Origin: Liquidambar formosana
Lineage: Eukaryota; Streptophyta; Magnoliopsida; Saxifragales; Altingiaceae
DNA length: 64,000 nt
Direction of reading: 5' to 3'
NCBI GenBank assembly: GCA_039720395.1
Contig: CM077827.1
Coordinates: 8,905,991-8,969,990, forward strand
Notes under the pieces: model-generated
Seen by the model: the letters and a program-made list of their open reading frames with translations, nothing else
Databases searched by the model: none
What the model was told of the DNA's origin: nothing
Program-made: the position numbers and the translations under genes
Part shown: positions 23,676 to 33,899 of the stretch, piece by piece
Numbering within the stretch: position 1 is the first letter of the stretch
Layout: each line of letters starts with the position of its first letter

Positions 23676-24320
23676 TGTTGGGGATTCACAATAAAATTAT
23701 AAATAAAAAAATTACTATAAAAAATAATAATGAAACAATATTATTGCAAAAGCGAAGTGGTAGGTTAAGGCACAGGTATCTCGCTTTCTTTAAAACGATT
23801 CGTGCCTTTGAGGAAGCTAATCTGATACAGCAGGTTCACAAACATGTTGTCACGACAGCCTAATCACTTACACTGTAGGTTTAACAAATCTGCACTATTC
23901 AAAGAAGAAAAGCTCCACATAATACACCTTTTACTTCACCCTTATGAAACTAGTATATATAAATATATATAATATATAATATATAAATATATATAATATA
24001 TAAATACTGTACACATATATATAGCTATAAGAATAGATGGAGAGCCTCAGCCGATGATGATACTCACAAAGCCTTAACGGCTAGTCTGGCTAATAAAAAC
24101 ACATGAAGATCCTTATCCGACCTTAACAACTCAAACGGCTCTCTCAAGCCTTTAAGGCCCAAGTAAACCCCCATGTAACCTATGCATTAAAACATATAGG
24201 AATGCGACCATGTAACCTCTCCAATAAAAATACGTTATAGCCATCTTTAATGCAAATAATGCTAGCCAACGGATATGAGATAATTATTAAAATATATTTT
24301 TTTATTAAAATAATCTAACA
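23676..24320 (-). repeat. 5' LTR of the non-coding element
   Basis: 645 bp, TGTTGGGGATTCAC to AATCTAACA on the plus strand, uninterrupted. It includes a degenerate TATAA microsatellite at about 23951-24022. Confidence 0.88.
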
Positions 24321-24632
24321 GGGTGCACCATGACTCTATACATAATCAGATTTACTAACATTTATTCAAATTGAGATGAATCCACTTAAACTAATGAGAA
24401 ATTAATCAACTAAAGTAATGCTACGCATGTTCAAGACTCAACAAAGGTATTTAATCATGAAATAATTGTAAAAATCATAACTATCATTACTGAAAATTAA
24501 TGGTAAATGAAACTAAAACCCCCAAAAAAAAAAAAAATTGTAATAAACAAATTGTAGAAACAACTAGGGAAGAAAAGAAGGAAAAAAAAAGAAAAAAAAC
24601 CATTAGCAAGATTCAATCAACAAGCCGCCGGA

Positions 24633-25112
24633 TCAATCACGACCCAATTCACCATTATTTATCTTGATTGGAGCGGCAAATCGAGCTGAAAAACCAAGAT
24701 GTGCACCATCTACCTCCCTATCGATGACGCCGTCATCGAAATTAAGAGCATAACTACGAGGATCATATTGAAACTGATGCATCCTTCTCTTATTGTTATT
24801 ATTATTATTATTATTATTATTACAATATCCTCTAAACCTGCGAATAAAATTCTTCCACTTTGGCCCAGCCACCACCTCCGAAACCTGCTTCACCTTCTTC
24901 ACTTTCTCCACAAACCAACTCTCTCTTTTCTCCCCCTGCTGCTGCAAAAGATATCTGTATGAGCCGTGTTTCCTTCTAAAGCAAAGTTGCCATAACCAGC
25001 CACAGCCACATCCTGTGAAAGTCTCTTCATAATCATCTTCCACGCAGTCATCATTCTCTTCTAATGGCGAAAGTTCGCTAATGGAGGCTGCCTTCTCTTG
25101 TGGGGTGGCCAT
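24633..25112 (-). CDS. small plant protein with YDP-SYALNFD and FSAR motifs (paralogue 1)
   Basis: A 159-residue single-exon frame. I recognise the C-terminal signature QYDPRSYALNFDDG (about 115-128) and FSARF (141-145) as a plant-specific family of small uncharacterised proteins, often annotated only as hypothetical or stress-related. The N-terminus is acidic (LEENDDCVEDDYEE) and followed by a Cys/Trp segment (GCGCGWLWQLC, 34-44). A basic region (about 66-95) precedes ten consecutive Asn (98-107) encoded by an ATT/AAT repeat, then KRR. No signal peptide or membrane segment. The ATG follows a GA-repeat leader. A TATA-like box and a G-box lie upstream. The paralogue on the same strand at 35.3 kb shares both motifs, which is the main evidence that both are real. 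Molecular function is unknown. Confidence 0.82.
   Translation of the reverse strand: MATPQEKAASISELSPLEENDDCVEDDYEETFTGCGCGWLWQLCFRRKHGSYRYLLQQQGEKRESWFVEKVKKVKQVSEVVAGPKWKNFIRRFRGYCNNNNNNNNNNKRRMHQFQYDPRSYALNFDDGVIDREVDGAHLGFSARFAAPIKINNGELGRD
24791..24831 (-). repeat. ATT trinucleotide repeat encoding poly-Asn
   Basis: About eleven consecutive repeats of ATT on the plus strand, read as AAT (Asn) in the minus-strand gene. Length changes by whole units keep the frame. Confidence 0.9.
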
Positions 25113-25139
25113 GAGAGAGAGAGAGAGAGAGAGAGAGAG
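25113..25139. repeat. GA repeat in the leader of the 24.6-kb gene
   Basis: GAGAGA... directly upstream of the ATG; it reads CT on the transcribed sense strand. A similar pyrimidine-rich leader precedes the paralogue. Confidence 0.8.
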
Positions 25140-25216
25140 TGCAAGGTAAATACCAAATGCAGCCTCTGTAAATATCCAAAACTTGGAATATGAATTATGT
25201 AGATGACATGCATGTC

Positions 25217-25224
25217 AATTTATA
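25217..25224 (-). promoter_or_regulatory. candidate TATA box of the 24.6-kb gene
   Basis: AATTTATA on the plus strand reads TATAAATT on the minus strand, about 105 bp upstream of the ATG, leaving room for a leader of about 70-80 bp. Confidence 0.5.
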
Positions 25225-25251
25225 AGGGAAACAGAAGTCCAATTAGAGGAG

Positions 25252-25261
25252 ACCACGTGGC
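25252..25261. promoter_or_regulatory. G-box / ABRE-like element
   Basis: ACCACGTGGC, with core CACGTG at 25254-25259, about 30 bp upstream of the TATA-like box. CACGTGGC is the classic bZIP-binding ABA-response core. It suggests control by ABA or light-related bZIP/bHLH factors; this is inference. Confidence 0.5.
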
Positions 25262-25571
25262 ATGTAAGCATGTTGTTGTCATTTCCTAGGCAAGTGTATG
25301 TTGTCATTGGGCAGCCATTGACCTATTCTGGAATCATATATAATGAATTAATCAATGTTTCAAAAGTGTCTAATTAAGTTGAAATTGGTGAATAATGTTT
25401 CGCCGGCCCTATAGCAGCTGTGGCTTATGCGATATCCCTTAAAAGACAGTTAAGTCTCAACACCTGTTTTGTCTTATCACTTGGATTTTGGATTTAGTTT
25501 TCAAACATGTTGTTTGTTCTCGTTGGTTATTTTTATTTCGTACAATAATACATAAAGTTGTTGTGTAAATA
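25262..25571. other. non-coding upstream region
   Basis: AT-rich, no ORF with a recognisable motif and no repeat that I could match elsewhere in the window. Confidence 0.4.
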
Positions 25572-25740
25572 CCGATGGCATGATAGTCTAGCGGCATTTG
25601 TCTCATTTGTTATGCGAGTGCTTTTGGATTCAAGTTTATAAAAAACATTGATATACACCTGTCGATATTAAAGACAGGTTAGAGATAAGGGTAAATTCTA
25701 TCGATTGTCAAAAAAGAAAAAAATTTATTGTATAAACAGT
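25572..25740 (+). mobile_element. probable tRNA-derived SINE
   Basis: GGCATGATAGTCTAGCGGCA carries an A-box-like word and TTTTGGATTCAAGTTT a B-box-like word about 45 bp later, followed by unrelated sequence and an A-rich tail (AAAAAAGAAAAAAA). The order fits a pol III-transcribed SINE. Target duplications were not resolved. Confidence 0.4.
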
Positions 25741-25770
25741 TAAACAATCCTTCTCAATTCTCCCTAAACC

Positions 25771-25803
<33 letters not shown>

Positions 25804-25835
25804 TTTTTCTTTTTTTTTGTGGGGGGTGTTTAAAT

Positions 25836-25988
25836 AGGGGGAATTTTATATTGGTCGGATTACGGGGAAATAATTACAGTTAGTAGTCATTTTTAGTTAA
25901 GTTAGTAGTCATTTATTAAAAAATTAGGAGAAAATAGCACTGAATTCGAACTGTAATTATTTTTACATGACCAATCTAAAATTCCCCC
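25836..25988 (+). mobile_element. hAT-like MITE, family GGGGGAATTTTA, copy 1
   Basis: Long inverted ends: GGGGGAATTTTATATTGGTC at left and GACCAATCTAAAATTCCCCC (reverse complement form) at right. They are flanked by 8-bp repeats GTTTAAAT / TTTTAAAT (one mismatch). The interior has AGTTAGTAGTCATTT twice. Confidence 0.75.
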
Positions 25989-26996
25989 TTTTAAATATTC
26001 CACTGTCTTAGATTATATTTCTACCACAACTCATTTTTATTTTATTTTATTTTATGTGTGGAAAAGACTATTACAAACTTCCTCTGTCATAAGCCCATGA
26101 GCTTCCCTACCCTATAGTTGTGTTACACATCCTAATTCTTAAACAATGCAAGCACCTAGTCATTGGATGGGGGATCATAGGGGAGTCCACTCTATATATA
26201 TATCTTTTGAATCTTTTATCTTTAGATTACATTGGCCAAATGTCACTCCTTGAATCTTGATTGTACCATACGTGCAATGCAAATCCTAATGCATGTTTGT
26301 TCTCTCTTTTGATTTTTTGCTATAAGGTTGAATTATCGGAAAGTCCTAACATGATGACAGTTGTATGCATCAACCATATGTATTTAAAAGGAAAGCTTGT
26401 GACAAGGCAATGAGGTTGCCATCATGATATCCTTACTCTTTTTTAGTTGGTTGCTCTGTTGTGAATATGATTTTATTAATATCTTAAATTCTCGTACTCA
26501 TGCGGGGTTAATCAAGTCGTCATGTGGCTCTTGGCGTATTTTCTAAAGGTCATTAATTCGGTTCCTTGTATCTATTGTTACTTGTGCGAGTATAAAGTTA
26601 GCATGTCACATAGGCCTTTAGAAAATTGGTATGGACAGAATACTCCTATATTAATTATAATAATAATAAAATCAACACCAACTAAGGAACAATCCAAAAT
26701 TGTGTTGATGACCTAGTGATAATTTGTGCCTACTAAGGCACCAAGGATGTGTATTCAAATTTACTCCATATAATTAAAACCATGTTGTATGCCTGCGTGA
26801 AGGAATCAAAACTGGTAGTTGGAAACAACAAAAGATGCCCTTTTTTTTTCCCATCAATTTTTTAAGCCATGGAAGTGCCACCATGTTTTCATCTCTTCTA
26901 ATATAAGCCAGCTCTTGCACCAACTAAAAAATAAAAAAATATAGCCAGCTCATAATCTTCTTCGTGTATGCAACTAATCATTAATGCTAATAACAT
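25989..26996. other. non-coding spacer between two MITEs
   Basis: AT-rich. Segments near 26500-26720 (GTGGCTCTTGGCG ... TTCGGTTCC) and 26704-26850 (GATGACCTAGTGAT ... GTATTCAAATTT) have weak A/B-box-like words and may be SINE relics. No gene supported. Confidence 0.35.
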
Positions 26997-27148
26997 AGGG
27001 GGAATTTTAGATTGGTCAGCTTACAGGAAAATAATTACAGTTAGTAGTCATTGTTAGTTAAGTTAGTAGTCATTTAGTAAGAAGTTAGTAGCATTTTGCA
27101 CTAAACTGTAATTAGTTTCCCACAGCCCGACGAATCTAAAATTCCCCC
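26997..27148 (+). mobile_element. hAT-like MITE, family GGGGGAATTTTA, copy 2
   Basis: Same family and orientation as 25836-25988: GGGGGAATTTTAGATTGGTC ... AATCTAAAATTCCCCC. Flanks AATAACAT / AATAAAGT agree in six of eight positions. The 8-bp spacing is what suggests hAT. Confidence 0.72.
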
Positions 27149-27318
27149 AATAAAGTATGGTGTACAATTTTCAAATCAATATCGATCATAATTTGGCTTT
27201 TGTTTTTTCCTTTTTTTTTTTTGTTTTTTTTCTCCCCTCCGAGTCGAGATGGTAAGGCTGGCTGGAGTCATGCAGTGACTCAATCCTACCCTCAAATGCC
27301 ATAAAGCCGACCTGTACC

Positions 27319-29502
27319 AGTACAATGGCTTTGGCTCCTAATTGTTCCTACCATTTGTGGTCACAGGTCCATTTTCCACTGGAGTCATGATTTTCTGGGC
27401 TTGAGTCTGGTTTGGTGAGACTGAGTGTAGAGTGCATACCAAAATTGATTTGGCTCGAATCATTTGACTTCTAATGAGAGAAAAACTACTTTCAATTTGA
27501 ACCACTCATGTCTTGGCTGGTCGCCTGAACTTGATGCCAATGATAGAATAATAACTATCTATAAAGGAAAATGTGTTTTGTTTAATATTTATTTATTTAT
27601 TTAAGGTTCTGAGGTTCGGCTTCTAATTTTCTATTTGGTCAACTATTGGTCTGACTTATTCTAAGTGTTAATCGATGCAAAGTGGATGATTGCTTTACTC
27701 GTGTTCAATTGATTAGTCGTGTCGAACGTCTGGATACTCTTGTTGGCAAAAGCGGAGGGTGTGTAAATACTTAGTGCCAAAAGTCGAATACTTGGTTCAC
27801 CAAATAAATTCATTGATTTTCCTTCTTGGCTGGCTAATGTAATAGTAACAAATTGGAAATTAATGAAAACATTGACTACCCTTTTGTTTTAAATTAGAAG
27901 AAGGATTTTGTAATACCCATAAACTAATTCAATACGGGTCCATTTGAGTCTCCAAATGGAAATTAAGCAATTCAATGTTTTTTACATAGTATTGAAAGCA
28001 CAAATCCATCACCTTAAATTGAAAATTTTAAGAAAATGATGGTTATCAATTTATCATCACAAATAAGAGTATATTTTTCAAGTTTACCAAAAAAAAAAAA
28101 ATTGAATATATCTTCAAAATACTGGCATTTTATGATTTTCTAAGAATTGATCTTATTTCTTATAATATCAACCATAGTAATTACTCCAACTTAGCCCAAG
28201 CTAACCCCCTACAATGCACAAAGCGCTCGCAAGGCCATACATTCAATAGTGAGAAAGCAGACTCAAACTCGTGACCTCCAACTCATGAACTGAGATCCTT
28301 TATCTTCTACGTTACCCTCTCATATTGATAAATTTGTATCTTCAATATTATAAAATATATTGAATTATTTAATTTTCATTTGGATACTCAAAGCCTTAAA
28401 GGGTCTTAAATTTATTCAACATACAGAGTTGCAGGTTTCTGCAGTTAGGCCTCTGGCCAAATCGGTCCAAATTGAGCTTACAGCGAGGTGGCTGACTCAT
28501 CAGTTGGGTTAGGTTGCGCACAAGCTTAATTTATTTTTGAGCTTGAACCTAAGTTTGGGCTGGGCTTGGCCCGGAAGGACAACCGCAAAATCACTACTCT
28601 AAAAACTCTTTTTGTTACTCCTTGTTTCTCCTAGGAGTATATTTATTATAGGAATTTAGTTTTGCAATTGGTAATTTAATAAATGTATAAAAATAGTTAA
28701 CAAAAAAAGGTATATATATTTGATATAAGGAGGTTCCAAATGCTTATGCACTCAATTAATTCTTTGGGCACATGTACTCCCTTGGTCCCACATACACCTA
28801 GGGCTACAACCTGAGTGGATTCTACCTGCCCAACTCGAGCTTAACTTAGTCAATGGGCGTCATTCGGCATCACTTTAAAAGGATTTGGATTTAGTGCAGG
28901 TTTGCACTTTAATTGTACTATGTAGTAGTTGTCGGATAAGTGACACATTGCAAGGGGAAGGCAAGAACGGCTGAGATTTGTTCCATTAGCAGTTCATGGC
29001 GTCGCGCAACTCACGACAAATTCTTCTCTCAAATCCCTGCCATTCCTACCTTCTCCTTGCAACATGTCGCTCATCCAACAGCTACTGCACAATGCAGTTA
29101 AAGTGCAAAACTACACTAAATTCGACTCTCACTTTATAATAGTTTGGGTTGGCATTGGATTAGGAAAACTCCAACCAGGCTTCAATTTGTGTTGAGCTTG
29201 GGCAAAGGGGTTAGGCAACTTGACCAACCCATACTCAATGTGTATAATGTATAATAAATATTTTTTATATTATTTATGTTATTTGCAAAAATTATGACAT
29301 GTTAAATGATTTCTTTGTGCACCTTAGTTTTATGGTAGAGATACACACACACAATCCTCCCATTTATATTTAACCATAATTTCTAATTAGGGATGTAAAA
29401 TGGGTTGCCCTACTCTTCATGCGGACTAGATTGGGCTCGAATTGAGCCTAGTCAAGCTTTAATATTATTTGGGTCAGGTTCAGGCTGAATCAAAGAAAAA
29501 AA
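27319..29502 (+). repeat. segmental duplication, copy A (short)
   Basis: From AGTACAATGGCTTTGGCTCC onward this segment matches 39,479-48,288 in order, once four later insertions (three in the other copy, one here) are removed. Matching blocks include TTCCACTGGAGTCATGATT, CAAAAGCGGAGGGTGTG and GCGAGGTGGCTGACTCATCA. The copy ends inside a hAT-like element shared by both. No intact gene is seen in it. Confidence 0.88.
28878..29128. mobile_element. MULE-like MITE present only in copy A
   Basis: Flanked by TCACTTTA on both sides (28870-28877, 29129-29136; ninth base A/C). The other segmental copy has the uninterrupted site CATCACTTTATAATAG. Inverted ends contain ATTTRGTGYAGKTTTGCACTTTAA. The start ATTTGGATTTAGTGC resembles the larger Mutator-like element at 39,791, so they may be related. 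Confidence 0.72.
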
Positions 29503-31512
29503 CCTAAGCTCGAGTCTTGTCTTGAGCTTAAAACATGCTTTAGGCTTATGTTGGGGATCGGGTTGGGCCTAATTCGAGCTAACTTTTTCTTATGATTTTT
29601 TTACTAAAGAACATTTAAACTCTACAAAGTTTATATACATAAAATGTTTATAAATTATAAAAACATTTGCAAACATTATATCGATTTAATAACCTTTATA
29701 ATTTATAATAAAACATTTGCAAAAGGATCATTGGCTAAAATATATTAATTCTATTAATTTTTTTATTTAAAAAAGGAAGATATAAATATAATAGTTGAGT
29801 GTTGTTTCTTGTTTGTTTGTAGTATTTGTAAATTTTATATCATTATTTTTAATCTCATGCAAATCTAATAATAAATATAAGTCATTTAGTTATATAATAA
29901 TAGTATATAATTTAATATAAAATGGGCTAATTTCGGGTTGGGCTTCAAGCTGGGCTAGGCCACAAATCCCAAGTCTAAGCTCACCCATCTTAAGGGCCCG
30001 GCTATTGCCACCCCCCATTTTGATTAGTAGCCCTCCACTGATTTCTAACCCCCTTCCCCCCCCCCCCCCCCCCCCCCCAATTTTTTATAAACACCCTACT
30101 AAAGTATGAAAATACTTCTAACCAAATAAAGGATTATTAGACAAATTCATTAGTAAACCCTTCACCCCACCCCCTGTTCGGTCTTAAGAAATTGAACAAT
30201 ATTTATATCGTTAGTTATTTAAAACCGAACATCCATATATTCAGCAGTCGTATGGAACCAAACATGTACGTAATATTTGGTTATATATAACCAAACTATA
30301 TGTATTAGTAGCTTCATAATTCAAAAGGACATATTCGGTCATGTTAAACCGAATGTATATTGTTCGACCTTATAATACTGAACATTACTATATTGTTCGT
30401 ATAATCAGTAGCGAACAAGCGTGAATCTATATTGAAAAAAAGAATGATTTTGCTTACTATCAACGCAAAATCCATATCTCATGACTATCAATATCATCCC
30501 AAATTACTCTTTCGTTGTCCATTGCTCATAAAAAACGTAAAAGCTACTAAAAATGGGAGTGCCTATGGATTTTTGCTTAGGGGTGATTGTGAGAGAGTGA
30601 GGGATGAGGATAATACATTGGTTTGTGATAGAATGATGGAAGTGAGGGATGGGGTATATTGTGTTAGGTTTAGGTGGGGGTAGGAAAAAAAATGTATTTA
30701 GATTTTTAATACTAATGTCCTTTTTGGTAATTTTGACTAAGAGTATTGTGAGTGTCGTGTCCTAACCACACTGGATCGGGAGTATACCACTAGCCAGGAG
30801 AACTAACACAGAAAAGAGTCGTCACCCGATTTGGTTTTGGGAACCGATTTTTCACCCTTAGCAAGGGTCTAACTCGTCATAACCAGAGAATTTGAGGTTC
30901 GGAGTTAGGGGACGTTGTTGGGAAGGTGTTAGGCACCCAATAACGCCCAGCCGGAGCCAGCTCCCACACGTGTTTTGTTGGCTTTAATTAACAAGAATTA
31001 TCAATTGGATTTACCCTATTCATGCGATATGCAATTTAATTTAAATGATATCATGCAATGATGGCAAATAAATAAATAAATGGACTATACAAAGAATCAA
31101 CACAATAAAGGGCCAATCTAAAGAAGGATACAAAAATAAAGAAAGAGTCAAATAAATAAATAAATAGACAAGTAAGAAAATAAAGTATAAGAGGAAATAA
31201 TCTACTAATAATGAAAGGAAAACAAATAAGTAAAGAAATAAGCAAATAAGTAAGGAAGACAATAAAAATAAATAAAAGAATGGCTTAAATAAAGAACTAA
31301 TTTAGAGAGAGAAATAAATAAAATATGGAACTAATCTAAATAAAGAAATGATAATAAAAGAAGATTGACACAAAGAAAGAAAGATATGTGAGGGATAAAT
31401 AAATATGGTAATAACTTAAATTAGGGAATAGATAAAATATGAAATCAAATAAGTACGGAATGAACAACATAGAATAAATATAATAAAAGAGTCAACCGAT
31501 CATACAAAGGAA

Positions 31513-31564
31513 GTACGTACGCAAAATCGTAAAGTGTGTACGCACTTTCGATTTATGCATACAT
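31513..31564. repeat. 21-bp-phased motif cluster 2 in the 30.7-kb LTR
   Basis: Cores at 31517, 31538 and 31559 (GTAC, GTAC, ATAC), spacing 21, 21. Confidence 0.78.
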
Positions 31565-32223
31565 ACATTCTATCACGGAACCCCGAAATTAATGATATGC
31601 TTCCACAACTAATAAAATATGTAAATATATAAAAGAACTATGATAATCAAGTCCTAAATCTATATGCATAAAACTAGAAAGATTAAAATGGTAAAAATAA
31701 AATTAATAAGGAATAAATCAAAATGAACTAAGAAAAAGAAATTTTAATCTAATAAATGAAAATAGATATGTAGAGATGAATACACCTATTCTATTATGCG
31801 GTTACATAAATTAATCAATGCAGAAAATTACTAATTATGTGGAAGACGAAATAAATAAAAATCAAAAGGGAAAACTAAATAAATAAATTTAATAAGAAAT
31901 GAGAAACAACTAAACAAAGTAAATATACAATCAGGGGGGAAAGAGAATCATGTAAATAACATGTTTGAATATTCGAAAATAATAACAGGCTATCTCGAAT
32001 AATGGAGAAATAGATGGAAAAGTAAGCATTACCCTTAGGTTGGGTGGTGTGTAGGACGAAACTTTGATGAACTCTTCCCTTTAAACCTCTATGATCGCAG
32101 CCCTCTTTCTTTCTCTTAGCTTTTAGGGTTTGTAGAAGTGGTGGTTAGGGTTTGTAGAGATGGTTTAGAGAATGGTGGTGGCTAGAGAATAGTTGTCGTC
32201 CCCTTTCCAGTTTGAAAGTGCTA

Positions 32224-32231
32224 TATTTATA
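32224..32231 (-). promoter_or_regulatory. LTR TATA box
   Basis: TATAAATA on the minus strand, about 160 bp downstream of the first GTAC-motif cluster, the same layout as in the two related LTRs. Confidence 0.5.
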
Positions 32232-32380
32232 GAGGCAGTATTAGGGTGTTGAGGAAAGCTAGGTTAGAGTTTCTGCCTTCTCTAGCCATCACAGGGTGAC
32301 TACAAAGTAGGTCAAACCTTCATAAGGTAACAAAGGGAATACCAAAATGGAGGGAAAAATCCGGATTTGGGAGTTAATGT

Positions 32381-32432
32381 GCATACGCACAATTGAAAGG
32401 TGCGTACATATAACTGAATTGTATATACGTAC
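32381..32432. repeat. 21-bp-phased motif cluster 1 in the 30.7-kb LTR
   Basis: Cores at 32383, 32404 and 32425 (ATAC, GTAC, ATAC), spacing 21, 21, about 160-210 bp from the LTR start and about 160 bp upstream of its TATA box. Confidence 0.78.
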
Positions 32433-33099
32433 AAATATCTAATTGTGGGCTTCTACGGGTTGGGCTTCGATTGTGATCACATCAGCTCCTCAAGGATCAT
32501 TCATCAATTATTTCAAACTAGATCACTCTTCATCATTGGGCTTAAAAAAGGTGGACTTGAAATATTTAAGCGGTACAAAATGGGGTGTCAAGAAGTATTT
32601 CTAATAAAATAAAATGGGGGACTGTTGATCAAGATGGGGGGGGGGGGATTGCAATAGCCGTTCCCCACTTCCCCCCATCTTAATGATCAGGCTAAAATTG
32701 GGCCGAGCCTAAACAAGCTTCAAATTGAATTTAGCCCCTTTTTTTGGGTTAGGCCAAGGTGGGCCATGGGCCAATGGCCAAATTTACACCCCTATTTTTA
32801 ATGTATGTTTCAAAAATTAAAATAAGCCAATCCACCCAATCCAAGCCTAGAAAATTGAGCTCAAGTTGCCCATTGAGTTACTTAGGTTGATCTCCCAACC
32901 CACCCAAATTGCATGCACCTAACAATTATAAGACAAAAGCTATGGGGTGGGCTTAAAGAAAAGTGGTGAGAGTTGAATTCAATATCTTTTGTTTGGCAAA
33001 AAACCCTAGGACCATTCGGTCTACCCCTTAAGATTACCACAATGGCAAATTTAAGTAAGGATTAATATTTTAAAATCTAGGATAATCTTCATAATAATA

Positions 33100-33333
33100 G
33101 GCCTATTTGGGAACTTCAAAAATTGGATCAAACTAGGTCTAATTCTTTACTATTATCCTGTTTTTAAATATACCAACTCACAGTTGACTTGAAAAAAAAT
33201 TGTGTTTAAGCCTTATTTTTAGTACAAAACTATACTGTTTAGTAGGGAAAAGAGACTTACCAAATAATATGAAATAAAAATTGACTACACTTGTTCTCAA
33301 CTGGCCAAATTTTCAGATTTGTCAAACAATCCC
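33100..33333 (+). mobile_element. Harbinger/Tourist-like MITE, copy 3
   Basis: GGCCTATTTGGGAACTTCAA start, internal TTATCCTGTTTTTAAATA and AGAGACTTACCAAATA blocks, end TTTGTCAAACAATCCC. Same order as the copy at 9974-10189. Confidence 0.65.
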
Positions 33334-33858
33334 AATATGTGTGATTTTAAAGTGTACACAAGAAAAATGAATACCTTTTAGAATAGTGAAGGTAAAATAG
33401 AGTTAAAATTTTGAAATTGATTATGTTTAAAAGTTTGTGTAAAAGCTAATTATTATGAATAAGACAACTTATTTTGGGATTCAAATTTCAAGTGGGCCAT
33501 TCATCTATACTAGTATATATATATATACTACCTATAAAAGTTTGTATCTTAGAAAAACATTTCATTGACCATTACACCATTATTTTAAATTTTAAATACT
33601 TATTTATCCCTTATATTTAATTTAACCAATTAAGAATGTTTATTTTCAAGCAAAAAAGAAGGAAAAAAAATGAGGAAAAAAAAAAGATAATGACTTTCAC
33701 TTCATGAATTCTACACAGTCTCCACTACTATGCATGTTTTCTAACCAACTTCTTATTCCTACCATAACTCCTAGCCATGGAAAGAACTTTAATTTATTGT
33801 GTTGAGCGTCCATTCTAATAACTTAAATCAACAAAAACTAACAAATAATTAAATTTTC

Positions 33859-33899
<41 letters not shown>

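Larger units (their letters stand above)
15935..24320 (-). mobile_element. complete non-coding LTR retroelement (LARD-like) with two nested solo LTRs
   Basis: Two matching LTRs with TGTT...AACA ends bound the element, and the perfect 5-bp target duplication GGGTG flanks it (15930-15934 and 24321-24325). Next to the LTR ending at 18546 lies TCCCCCACTT, whose reverse complement AAGTGGGGGA is a typical polypurine tract. The element therefore reads on the minus strand, with its 5' LTR at 23676-24320. After removing the two nested LTRs the internal region is about 2.7 kb and carries no recognisable gag, protease, RT or integrase. It would depend on another element's proteins. Confidence 0.88.
30747..32590 (-). 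mobile_element. nested solo Tat-type LTR (1.84 kb)
   Basis: On the minus strand it begins TGACACCCCATTTTG and ends GACACTCACA. It shares the AGGTGTT-style GTGCCTAACACCTTCCC block, a GGGTGACGACTC word 69 bp before its end, a TATAAATA box (32224-32231) and both 21-bp-phased GTAC clusters with the LTRs at 48.9 and 53.0 kb. The target duplication is not clean (AGTAT before, AGAAGTAT after). The AAATAAATAAAT-rich middle explains the hydrophobic minus ORFs at 31041-31262. Confidence 0.75.
29994..32674. mobile_element. Mutator-like TIR element nested in the hAT element
   Basis: Perfect 9-bp repeats CCATCTTAA at 29985-29993 and 32675-32683 flank it; 9 bp is the usual MULE target duplication. The inverted ends share CGGCTATTGC and then CATYTTGATYAGYAG with long C/G tracts (about 30049-30078 C-run; about 32636-32648 G-run). 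The interior before the nested LTR (30.0-30.7 kb) has several CCGAAC/TTCGGT words and no transposase. Confidence 0.65.
29388..32794 (+). mobile_element. hAT-like element with nested insertions
   Basis: Ends TAGGGATGTAAAATGGG and (right) CCAAATTTACACCCCTA are inverted. The flanks are TTTCTAAT / TTTTTAAT, an 8-bp duplication with one mismatch. The element proper is only about 0.7 kb, non-coding, rich in GGGCT/AGCCC words. The rest is a Mutator-like element (29994-32674) that itself holds a solo LTR. Its left part is also present in segmental copy B at about 48,173-48,288. Confidence 0.7.

Noticed and set aside
30049..30078. C tract as a structural signal by itself
   Set aside because: Homopolymer length may be an assembly artefact; used only as part of the TIR description.
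30432..30683. 83-codon plus ORF
   Set aside because: Lies inside the Mutator-like element; no domain, and no support for expression. It could be a captured fragment but I cannot show it.
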